From Gonatopus flavifemur (Eukaryota > Arthropoda > Insecta > Hymenoptera > Dryinidae), in the NCBI GenBank assembly GCA_018340375.1, contig JAFFJZ010000001.1, positions 17,626,001-17,690,000 on the forward strand: 64,000 bases of DNA, given 5' to 3'. A program made the translations under genes and the position numbers. Positions 21,861-32,435 of the stretch are shown here, piece after piece (within the stretch, counting starts at the first letter, position 1; each line of letters starts with the position of its first letter). The notes beneath the pieces were generated by a model. That model made no database searches. It had not been told where the DNA came from and worked only from the letters and a program-made list of their open reading frames with translations.

Positions 21861-23421
21861 ACCGGAGAAAAAATAGATTAGGTCTAAAGAGATCCGGTTA
21901 GATCCAAAACAGATTTTTGATTATTTCTAATTATATGTTATAAGATCTCATTAGATCCACAAAGATTTAATCAGATTCAATAAGTTGTATCTTTGTGAAT
22001 CTATTTAGGTCTGGGCGGATGTTTTGTCGTTTTTTCGAATCTACTGAATTATAAGTACCCAGAGAAGTTTTTTGGGTTCCTTTATAGTTCGCTAATTCAT
22101 CAAATAATTTTCCACTTTCTTGAGTATTGTGTATAGGATGGCAAACAAATTTAGATGCAATAGTTGAACTTTTTTTGCTGTAACAGCAAAAACTCACTCA
22201 GTTTAATGGGAGGAAATGTTCGTGATTTTGAAAAAGGCAGGAATTCATTCTAAGGATAGAAGAATAATATATGAATTATATGAGAATTAAACCGCAATAA
22301 TAGAAATAGAGGGTCAAGAAGGATAAGCACAAATTAAAAGAGGGGTGAGAAAAAGGTTTTCACTGTCACCATTGATTTTACATTTATATATAGAAGAAGC
22401 GATAAACGAAGTGAAAGAGCAAGTACAATTGAAATTACAGATTCGGGGAGAAATTGTAAACATGTTGAAATTTGCGGATGACATAGCTATATCAGTTACG
22501 AGTGATGCTGAGTTAGAGAATATTCACAACATTATGAAAACAATATTACTAGAAAACTATTGTATGAATATAAATCAGGACAAAACAAAATTCATGATTT
22601 GTACAACAGCGAAAACATCAAGATGAATGAAAATTAAAATAGATGCAGAGACAATTTAACAAATGAAAAAATTTAAATATCCAGGAAGCATAATCACAGA
22701 AAACGGTAAAAGCGAAAGGGATATGAGAGCAAGAACATCACAAGGAAAGCAGGCTTTCCACCAAAAGAAACAGTCAGTATGTTCAAAGAATATTAGCTTA
22801 GCGGTAAGGAAGAAATTCTTGAAGAGTGACGCATTATATGGTTGCGAAACTTGGACAATTGGAAAAACGAACCAACGAAGACTTGAAGCTTCTGAAATGT
22901 GGTGTTATAGAAGGATTCTTAAAATAAAGTGGATAGAGAAAGTAAGAAATGAAGAAGTACTTGAGAAGGTAAATGAAAAAAGAAGTCTTTTGAAACATGT
23001 CGTGAAAAAAAGAAGTAATCTGATAAGACACACAAGGCATGGTAGTTTATTGAAAACAATATTAGAAGGAAAAATGAATGGTAAAACTCGCAAAGGTAGA
23101 CCTAGATTAAGTGATATGAAGCAAATTATGCAAGAAAAGGGTTATCTTAGATATCTAGAAATTAAGCGTTTAGCGGATAATAGGCAGGGTTGGAGGATTT
23201 CATCAAACGAGTCATAAGACTGATCACTTTATGATGATGATGAGTAAAAACTTACTGTCATATCAATATAATTGACAATTTGCTGTCTCAGCAAAAGATG
23301 CACAATTGAATCAGATTTCGCTGTCATAGTACTTTGTTTTTTTTTTAAGAAATGATTAGGTGTAAATCAATCTCTCTTGGATCTAAACGAATCTCTTCAA
23401 ATCTAATCTATTTTTATCGGG
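21861..23421. mobile_element. Foldback element split by a retrotransposon
   Basis: The left arm (AAAATAGATTAGGTCTAAAG with AGATCCGGTTAGATCC) is inverted on the right as GGATCTAAACGAATCTCTTC with AATCTAATCTATTTTTATCGGG. AA flanks both ends (21859-21860, 23422-23423). The retrotransposon fragment 22205-23250 lies between the arms. Confidence 0.65.
22205..23250 (+). pseudogene. 5'-truncated non-LTR retrotransposon reverse transcriptase
   Basis: One frame reads through reverse-transcriptase and post-RT segments with several in-frame stops (near 22288, 22321, 22624-22626 and 22657-22659). It starts VILKKAGIHSKDRRIIYELY, then a decayed SPLI...LYIEEAINEVKEQ block, and MLKFADDIAI, the FADD catalytic motif. 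After that comes MNINQDKTKFMIC, and a C-terminal part with ALYGCETWTI, RRLEASEMWCYRRIL and GKTRKGRPRL. These blocks suit RTE-like non-LTR elements, and the 3' end carries ATGATGATGATGAG, a short tail repeat common in that group. The endonuclease and upstream RT are absent. It is dead, and inserted within a foldback element. Confidence 0.9.
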
Positions 23422-23424
23422 AAG

Positions 23425-23622
23425 TACTCTAGTAGAAATCACTCTAGTTATTCTGTTGCAAGACCTCACAAAGCCCCTTCTCGGATAGAAATGAAAATCA
23501 GCCTATTCAAGGCCCTTTTTGGGCTGAAGTTGGATGGTCTAATTTGTAATAGGGCAAATTTCTATTCGGGTTTCGAGGAACTTTCAAGGCTCAAAGAATC
23601 ACTAGAGTGATTTCTACAAGGG
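23425..23622. mobile_element. CTAGTAGAAATCACTCTAGT palindromic MITE
   Basis: Left CTAGTAGAAATCACTCTAGT and right ACTAGAGTGATTTCTACAAG are inverted. The centre has AAGGCCCTTTTTGGGC. It directly abuts the right end of the foldback at 21861-23421. Confidence 0.7.
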
Positions 23623-25404
23623 TATATAGACTCTATCCATGCAAATACATATGCACTCCAGTACATGCACTGAGTGGAAAGAATAGTGCACCCAACTACG
23701 CACGATCGTTGGATCCGTTCAAATGCAATAATTCTTCGATTAAACTCGACCCAACTATTTATACTTGAATGAATCTTGGATTTAAGTTTGAACGATACGT
23801 ATCCATCTGTCGTGTGTAGTTGTTCCCACTAGCTTTCTTCTCAGTGTGAATATTGTCTGAATATTCTACAAATATTGTGTTGATGATCACAGGATATCAT
23901 GATAAGACTGTTTGAAATGTTCATTGAACATTTATGAAATGCATGACACAAGATTATTCTATAGTAATTCGATATGCACTCCATCGAATGTTGTGAATGT
24001 TGTAAAGAACATTCTATAAATTTTTAAAACTTTTGCATCTCATCAGCGTATTCTGGGAACATTTCTTCTTTTGTGTCTCATTAAAATATACTAGGAATAT
24101 TCTATGCTACAGGGATATGACAAATTCAAATGGTTTATTTCTTCTGCAATTCTGAACTCAAAAACAAATTACAAAAGTTGTCAAGATTGAGTGGTTATTA
24201 TCGTTGGATCAGTGTTAACTAAGAGGATTCCAGCCTAAGGCCTCACTCTACATTCTTTGGGATCAGCTTTTTTTTATGGAAACTGAATAGAATCAATAAT
24301 GATATAAATATTGAAAAAAGAAAGGGATTTCTGATTGAAAAATGATTTTTTTCTTGTATTTTTATTCATGTTTTTTGAACTAATCTTCTCTTTTGCAGAT
24401 AAACACCTAACGTGAATGATAATTTTATTCTCTCTGAATGTAGAAGATTTTCTTACAAAATAATACAAAATCCATTGTAAAAAGTCACTTTTGAAAAAAT
24501 TTCAATTGATTTGAAAATGCCATTCTGTCAAATATTGTTCTCAATTATCAAATTACTGTAAACGGCATAGATTCGATGAACGATGTGAGAAATTTGGGAG
24601 AAAAAAATATTAGAATCATATATCGGTGCTCCAAGATTTACACTTCGTATTCGGCAGAGGTGGTCCGGGGCTTGGTTGTGCCGTGCCAGTTCAGTTCACG
24701 GGCACCAAATTAGATGCGGTCTATTTTTGCGCTAGTCTTATAGTCGCTCGTTCCAGTTTACTGGCTTGCCCGCAGTCAGAGAAACCCTCGAATCTCAAGT
24801 TAAACATCAAATTTTTATTCATCGCACGTTTGACTTAAGATACTCGCGGATAAGACTTCACTGAAAATCTAATAGAAACGTCCTTCCGATCTGTCTGCTC
24901 TGCTCTCGTTGTAATCAAAATTTTATTGGAAGATTGCCTCGTGGCTCATCTTCAGCACGTGGTACAACCGGAAGGCTTTTTGTTTCTTCCGCATTCATCA
25001 CATCCTTCACCTTCTTTCCGAACAAAAAAAAAATTCCCTCGATCTCGTCGTAGATTCTTAATCTAGAACCGTCGTATCGATTTCTCAAGCATCGTTTATG
25101 CTTGAAACGAAATATTGGTCAATCGGTATTCTTGAGTTCATCGGATACATGATTCAAAATTCAAAGCATTCGTAAAAATTCATCGTATCTTGAACATGCG
25201 TAAAATATGTCTTATGCAACGTTATGAGACATTTTTTTAGATGTCTTAGAGGTTCTCTCAAGATATTTTTAAATTTTTCGTCTGAGATATCTTTTAGAAT
25301 GATTCCAAATGTTTATTGGGTAATAATTCTTACTTGTGGTGCATTCTTGCATAAAACATCACAGAAGAAAATTAATTGATTTCGTATAAAATGCAAATAT
25401 AACA

Positions 25405-25905
25405 TGTTGCCGAAGTTTGAATCGTTTATTGAAACGAATTGGTAATCAAATAACGAAATACTCAGCTGTTGGAGATCCAAAAACTTGCAGTACATTCTTT
25501 GATCGATGTTTTCAGGGGCAAAAAATCACAAGGAATCGATTCGAAAAGATAAGTAACGACGAGTCGTTAATTTCCCCAGACAGCACGAATGATCAGTTTG
25601 AATTCGCAAAAACTTCTGAAAGAACTTCTTGAATAGTCCCCGTTATGATAGTAAAAATGAATTCAATATGAACTCAATGCATGTTGAATGCCTGAATAGT
25701 TCTTTATGAATTCGTGATATGAATTCTTTCTGAAGGTCAAGTTATTCATCAAGAGTTCATTTTGAATTCAAACTATTCATAATGAATTCATGTTTACTGT
25801 CATAACGGAAGCTCTTTGCGGGGACTTTTGTGCTGTATGGGTTGTGAGTTTGAATTTTCGTTTCGTTTTTATAAACGATTCAAATTACAAGAACATAACA
25901 TAGCA
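25405..25905. repeat. Dispersed repeat, copy 1, interrupted by a MITE
   Basis: GAAGTTTGAATCGTTTATTG and CTCAGCTGTT on the left, and GTTTCGTTTTTATAAACGATTC on the right, match 47699-47910. The second copy lacks the MITE at 25575-25841, so the pair gives filled and unfilled versions. Confidence 0.7.
25575..25841. mobile_element. CCCAGACAGCAC MITE, copy 2
   Basis: Very similar end to end to 1907-2172, with ends CCCAGACAGCAC and TTGTGCTGTATGGG. Flanking dinucleotides are TC and TT. Inserted in a dispersed repeat. Confidence 0.85.
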
Positions 25906-26385
25906 GTGTTTCAGGAGAATTTTTTAATCCAGTTGACTTTATTGTACTCTGCTGCCCATGGTGAAAATTCATTCAAATGCTGATTTTATATTCAAAAGTT
26001 GAGCATAATCAACATACATTTGAATAAATTCTTATCCCTAGTGAAGATGGGAATAGGAATTTAATATTTTTCTTTATACAAAAGATTCGATTCGTCTTGA
26101 TTCGAACATCTCTAATCTGTGATAGAGTAAAACAATATCAATCGAATTTTAAAATTTGCTGAAACGTCTTTGTGTCCTTGTTTTATTCAATTTTCCCCAT
26201 ATGATAATCCATTCTTGTTAATATATATACATAAATTATATTTTCACCAAATCCATGATTATCATTCAGGTGCGAAATTTCAATATAAAAGGCTGTGCAT
26301 TTAATCACCAAAAGATCTGACAAACGCTACATTCGTTCCACTTTCCACGGCTCTGAATATGAAAATTATTTTTCAGATTACCAAA

Positions 26386-26601
26386 ATGTCGAGGCCAATC
26401 CTTAGCAGGCCGCGAACTCGAGTTTACGGATGCAATTATGACAAGGGCGAATCCTACTACAAGCCAATGGTCGATCATCTGGACCGGAAATACAGTGCTC
26501 GTCCGCTATTTTCCGAGCCAAGGAATTCTCTGGCCGACGAGATAGCGGCACGCCGTAGCGACATCGGTAACATCTTCAGTCGTTTTCCAAAATGGTTTTG
26601 A
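26386..26601 (+). CDS. Mf: Myofilin-like protein, short read-through isoform (71 aa)
   Basis: If the donor after 26566 is not used, the frame continues for 11 codons (GNIFSRFPKWF) to a TGA at 26599-26601, giving a 71-residue protein with the complete shared domain. An AATAAA at 27319-27324 could serve this transcript. Whether it is made cannot be judged from sequence; the shared exon itself is convincing. Confidence 0.45.
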   Translation: MSRPILSRPRTRVYGCNYDKGESYYKPMVDHLDRKYSARPLFSEPRNSLADEIAARRSDIGNIFSRFPKWF

Positions 26602-29600
26602 AAGGAGTGAACGTTAGATACCCACCAAAACTACCACCATCACCACCAACATCACTGTATTTTACTTATTATCACGATACCATTACTCTTCCTTTACGAT
26701 CAAGAACAAACGAAAATTGTGTAACGAATATTTGAAATTGAATCCTATTTCTTATAAATCAATGGCATGTTTTACCTGTTCCGATGTGAATGAAATTTGA
26801 CAATATTCGAGTATCCCCCCTTTAAATCTGAAGGAGTATACTTTTATTGTTACCGGAGTAGGAAACAAAAGTTAACCTCATTCAGATTTAATCGAATTGT
26901 TGTTTCCATATGTGTACCTTATTGATTACAAAAAACCTGGTGTTGCGACCTCTGTTTCTGTGTTTCATATCTCTTCTGTTTTTGCCTGTCACTTATCTTT
27001 CTGAATACCGGACAATTTAGAATATTTATCTTATTTTTAGGAAGTAGGAAAAATTAATTCGATATTCATATTAAGATGATTCTTGCCGAAGGTTGTATTT
27101 ATCATTTTTCTCATAGTAATTTATGTAGTAAATTTCACAGTAGATCGTTAATACACTTTTAACAGCACTTGAAAGAAGCGTTGTAAGTAATTATAAACAA
27201 ATATACCGTAAGTTGTTACTCATAATGGAAAGTATTTTCATGCCTTGTGTCCTATTTTGTATGATAATCACATTGATGTTGTCCGTATAAATCATTGTAT
27301 ACGATTTGCCTGTTGTTGAATAAACGTTTTGGTTTTATAAGCACATGACTTTATAAGGACGAAAGTATGTGTTGTGTTCATTAGATTGTATGCACATCGG
27401 TTGTTTGATTGAGTGATTGATTGATCGATTGATTGTTCGATCCAGCACGTATGTACCTTCGAATTTTTACCTTTTCGATACGAATGTGTTATGTTTTTAA
27501 ACACTTTCACACTCACACACGAATATTTCAATTCACAACAACATTTTTATGGGGAATTCAACTATTTATCCCAAATTTCTAAAGGACTTAATGCAAGATC
27601 GTGAAGCTCATATTGCATCATACGATCTTTCTAATAATTTGGTAGGAATTCAAAGATCACTCGTAAACAATTGTTTCGTATCAATTGGTTTTACTATGCG
27701 CGTCACCGTGAAAATATCAACAAATGGTTTTCATTGCAGATATTCATGCACTTGTACACCCAAGGGTGAAAAATTGAACAATTTCTACAGAATTACTTCT
27801 GCAAATATACAATTTTATAGAATTTGGTTTAAATTTTACAGAATTGCTATAGACATTTAAGAGTGATCAATGTTAAGTCAATTCCCCATTCCGCATTCCC
27901 GGGAGCCATTCTTGATTTAGTAATTCGATTATCGTCGAGATGAAAATTTTATTCCGTTAACGATTGTATCAATCGTTCTAGAACACATTTTAAGAAGAAA
28001 TAGAACTCTAAAAGTTCAAAATAATCTGGTTCTTGAGTAATAAAAAACGCATAGTCTTGGGAATATCTCTTTTGTGGGATCGTGTGAATCATCCGAGAAC
28101 TTTTATTCAACATTATGTATGACCCTGTGAAAAAGAGTCCGAGAGGATATTGATTTGAATTTCATTTTATACCAATTTAGATATAGTTGTATTCTTTATT
28201 TAACGATTGAATAATATTTGAAGGACAATTATTGTGATTGAAGAAAAATTCACGATAGACTTGAAAACTGAAGAAAATGTGTTCGTAATATCTGAGATTT
28301 AAAAATGATATCATGTTCTAAAGTCGCACCAATTCCATCATCACGTGTCATTGGAATGAAAAACTCTAGATTAACTGTAATGAATATTGTATTCAGTCAT
28401 AAAACATCAATCACCGTTCTTTTCGCGTGGAAAATCATGTAACTGCGTATTTCAAATTAATATCGCTTTACGTACAATAATGCTTTTATGAATTGTTAAC
28501 TATTCACTTTCATGAGATTGCTTTTTTTGTTGTAACACCATTTAGGCTTTATAAATAGTCACTTCATTGAATGCGTTTTGTACATAGTTCATAAGATTGA
28601 ATGTTCATTTTGCAAAATATGCAACTAATTTGGAATTACTTTTCCGTTACAGATGTTCTTTTTTCAATCATCTGAATCTGGAAAGTAAAGATCTAAAAAT
28701 AATCTGATTTGAATCTATTCAACTCGTCAATCAGTTTGAATTTGCCCCTTATCTTGAAATTCTTTTATACAAATTCACTTATTTGCACTTAAATTCACTC
28801 GTGGGGATAAAATAATTTAGAAAATACTACTTGTTAATTGATTGATAAGTTCTGTAGGTTCTAGTCGAATACTGGAAATAAATTAATCAACATTAATTTA
28901 TGAAATCAACGTAACACACTTATAATTAAAGCTAACAGTAAAATGCATTCGCAATCCTATCGTATTTTAGTAAGAAGAGCTTTTTTATGGTGAAAGTGAT
29001 ATAAAAAATCAAATGAAACTATTAGATCACTTTTTTGCATTTGTCGTAAAAAGTTTTGAAAACTAGAATCGACGAAGTGATTTCGTTTTTCGTGATCGTT
29101 TGGGGGAAGAATTTTTGAAACATGCGTATTGTACCCACATCGCGAGTATGATTCAATCCACGATCGAATAACAAGATAAGAGGGTGAAATGACAACAATG
29201 TGGATGCAACAAGTGTGTTACAAAAATGAAGTGTCAAGTGAATAGATGTTTATTTTTGTACAAAGAAACATAAACGGAGTATACGTGACACCAGGTTTGA
29301 GTTATCAAATTCCGATACAGTATTATCAACCTTTATGATCATTCTTGTTTCTTCTTGTTTTCGAAATGGGTATTTTCTAGGTACACGTGATTTATCCGGT
29401 CCCCGCAATAACCGTGACCTTGACCTTGAATTCGAACCTCTATCACGTTCAAATCGTCCTGCATCATCTGCGATCGATCCTTTACTTCCCGAAGACGAGG
29501 ATATGGTATACGACAGTCGTGGACAACGCACGCGCCGTCGTTTTGCCGATGATTTTGCCACCGAGGTGGCTGCCACGACCCGTCGGTTCAAAGCTAGATT

Positions 29601-30090
29601 AGCAGCTCTAGAGGGAAGCGAGGAACCAATCGACCAAATTTCCAGCGAATATGGCCGTCGTCAACAAGATTCATACGATTCATCGAGTATCACGAAAAGA
29701 AGTGTACACTCTTCGACTCTAAAATCATCGTCGATCGAAGAATCCGACAGCGCTCTGAAAAGACGTTCAAAATTATTCGACGAAACCGATGAAAACGTTG
29801 GCAATTTATCGGCGAACGCTCTGACCAGGTGGACCAAGTTGGTAAACGATGTCGATGAGGAGGCTCAAGCGATAAGCGCAGCCGCGACTCGAGCTAAACA
29901 AACGAAAGCCCGTCTCAGCGACATCGAATCCGAAATGGAAGAACTCGCTGAAAGACAAGCGAGAAGAGAACGCAGAGCGGCAGTGTTGAGGAATCTCGTC
30001 AACGAGAATGCTGCTTCCGGTATCGATGATTTTACTCAGCAGATCAATAAAAAAGTCGTCGCACGCGTTGAGAAACACGTGACTTTCTAG
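26386..30090 (+). CDS. Mf: Myofilin-like protein, proximal terminal-exon isoform (296 aa)
   Basis: The shared exon 26386-26566 can instead splice to 29381-30090, again completing a glycine codon (acceptor TATTTTCTAG). This exon ends at its own TAG, so it is mutually exclusive with the distal exons. It begins GTRDLSGPRNNRDLDLEFE, recalling GSRNLAGRTDDYYDDLDF of the distal exon; VYDSRGQRTRRRFADDFATEVAATTRRFKARLAAL also aligns with IYDARGRP...EDDFVTTHRRFKDRAAA. The two exons are therefore probably ancient duplicates. Residues about 195-270 form a likely coiled coil (AISAAATRAKQTKARLSDIESEMEELAERQARRERR). Both isoforms end in V(T/S)F. An AATAAA lies at 30505. Confidence 0.7.
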
Positions 30091-32155
30091 AAAATTCACG
30101 TGGAAGAGATAAGCGAGAAAGACAACTTTGGAATTTTATGAATTATTTGTTTTTCTTTGCCATTTCATTCCCATAATCGGAGAACTGTTCCTTACTCGAA
30201 GAAGATAACATATTTGAGACGAGTTTATTGTATTTCATCACGATATATCACAATCTAATGTCTGTCAAGAGGGTGGTCCATGAATAGTTTATTATTCAAA
30301 TGATTCTTATATATTTATAGTATCGTTCATTGTGACTCGAAAAGTGCAGGAGTCGAGTATCGGGGGAGTAAAATTTCATATATAAATTATCATTCATGCC
30401 GATTTGTCATTGCAAAATTTTGAATTCTTTAATGAATATGAAAAGAAGTTGTATTTTGATTCCTTCTACACTCTTCATGAAAAATCGTGAATATGACATT
30501 GTATAATAAATACTACGTGTTTAATAAATATTAATATGTTATTAATAATATTTTTTTCTTCCCGTTGATGAATTTACATTCGTAAATCGTGTATCGTGTG
30601 GACGATGTTACAAAACAAAACATCCAACAGGATATGATTTCTACATTCTTTATACATTCGATGTAATATCAAAAATAATGTTAGAAACTCACGACGATAT
30701 TTATATAATACATTCATGTATATGTATCATACATGCGCCGTACATTATTTTTATTAGAGATTCACGTTTAGTATTCAACATGCATCGATATATCAAATGA
30801 ATCATTATTTCCTCAGCAAAACGTGACTTATAAAAAAGAAATGTATTGATGATAAAATTCGCATAAAACTCTGCAGACAATGATGAACTTATCGTACGGA
30901 AGAAACATTGATTATTATGTTCAATTTTTCCTCAAGAAAAGAACCGTGATTGGAAAGACTGAATTAATAAAATTCAAATATTCGATGGTTGTGTTGGAAA
31001 TTTTCAAATAAACTTGACAATTTATAATCCTTTGAGAATAGAGAAATAAACATTCTACAGATGAGATGTCAATTTATTAACACAAATCGAGGTATCACTA
31101 CACATTTACTCGACAACGTGAACTTCCACCAATCACTGTATACCAAAATGATTATGATTTGTTCAATGTTGTTACGCATGTTCATGAATGTAAGATGTCT
31201 TATTACCTGCATGAAGTCAAAGCAAAGGTAAGTATTATTTTAGTTAATTCAGATTAACAAGTTTCGTAAATCAAAGAACAGTGCGAGCGGTTTCAAAATT
31301 ATGTTTTAATATTCAACAAATATCTTTTCGAGGGTTCATATTTTCAGTACTTTGTACTTTAATTTAGTAGAAATATTTGAATCTCGGTTGTTATGAAACT
31401 AATTCTAGTAAGACCGCATTGAACTATGTCCACATTTGATTATATTCTTATTCATCTTCTAGGCTCCCGAAACCTTGCTGGAAGAACAGATGATTATTAC
31501 GATGATCTGGACTTTATTTATGACGCTCGCGGCCGACCCATCCCCGAAGAAACTTATGAAGATGATTTCGTCACAACGCATCGACGTTTCAAGGATCGCG
31601 CCGCAGCTGCATTTGAAGAAGATTTAGCTGAACTGAGACGAAAGAGAAGAGATATGCAGGTTAAGCAATAATAAATTAAATATAGAAAATTATATTGTTC
31701 GGACATTGACCATATTCCAAAGAGATTTTCGTTACACGAGAATATATTTGCAGGATCGTTTGTTCGATGTGATCGATTTGAATGCGGAGATAGAGAAAGC
31801 CAGAAACACTCTAGAGGCTGCTGATTTGGCATTTGGACGTCACGCGACTAAATTCGACAATCAAAACGAGCCTGAGGATTCATCTTTGGCGCAAAGAATC
31901 GAAAGAACTAAAAAGTTAGCAGGCATGGATTTACAAATCGCGGAGAGGCCTGATGCTAAACCTCTCGCCCTCAAGTGGTGCAGAATGCAAAGTGAACCAG
32001 AACCAACGCAAGCTATGTTGACGGGAAAAGGTAGACAAGGTAGAATTGGTTCTCTGGTAGAAGCGATGGAGCCTATCCAGGACCCGATGGACTCGGTAGC
32101 GGTTCAGCCACTGAAGAAAAGATTTCTCAAAAGGAAGAAGAGTGTTTCGTTTTAA
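26386..32155 (+). CDS. Mf: Myofilin-like thick-filament protein, distal isoform (259 aa)
   Basis: Myofilin is an insect muscle protein of the thick-filament core. Exons 26386-26566, 31463-31659 and 31754-32155 join in frame. The shared first coding exon (residues 1-60, MSRPILSRPRTRVYG..., GESYYKPMVDHLDRKYSARPLF) follows an acceptor at 26375-26376 and nine bases of 5'UTR. Its donor (ATCG then GTAAC) leaves one base, completing Gly61 at the acceptor TTCATCTTCTAG. The distal part is charged, with a DDYYDDLDFIYDARGRP stretch, EDDFVTTHRRFKDR, a predicted helical segment LNAEIEKARNTLEAADLAF, and a basic C-terminus (KKRFLKRKKSVSF). Exon-exon phases are exact. The assignment rests on remembered family character and on the flightin gene nearby; another muscle protein is possible. 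The 5' non-coding exon was not found. Confidence 0.65.
26602..29380 (+). other. Intron of the myofilin-like gene (or 3'UTR of the short form)
   Basis: AT-rich, with no repeat copies recognised and no further exon seen. The first 720 bases could be 3'UTR of the short isoform. A second intronic stretch, 30091-31462, is the 3'UTR of the proximal isoform plus intron. Confidence 0.55.
27319..27324 (+). terminator. Poly(A) signal for the short myofilin-like transcript
   Basis: AATAAA 718 bases after the read-through stop codon, followed by T-rich sequence. Confidence 0.35.
30505..30510 (+). terminator. Poly(A) signal for the proximal terminal exon
   Basis: AATAAA 415 bases after the stop at 30090, with another AATAAA at 30523-30528. 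Confidence 0.55.
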
Positions 32156-32429
32156 AGCTCTTTGATTCTCATATCACTGTAAAAAAAAACATGGCGAGCG
32201 GTTGTTGTATGAGATAATTTATTTACATTTCCGTAATTGAAGAAAATTATTTATAATTCAGTTCGGATGACATTTACGACGTTTTGGTAGAATTTTTAAA
32301 AAGTCATTTTCGAATGATTTATATAAAGCATTTTCATTGTTATTTACTCTGTAACAGATTTTATAAATTCAAATCAAGAATACTGTATGCAGATTTATTA
32401 CACGGATACAGGTTTTTATGAATGAATTT

Positions 32430-32435
32430 AATAAA
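32430..32435 (+). terminator. Poly(A) signal for the distal terminal exon
   Basis: AATAAA 275 bases after the stop at 32155. Confidence 0.5.
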
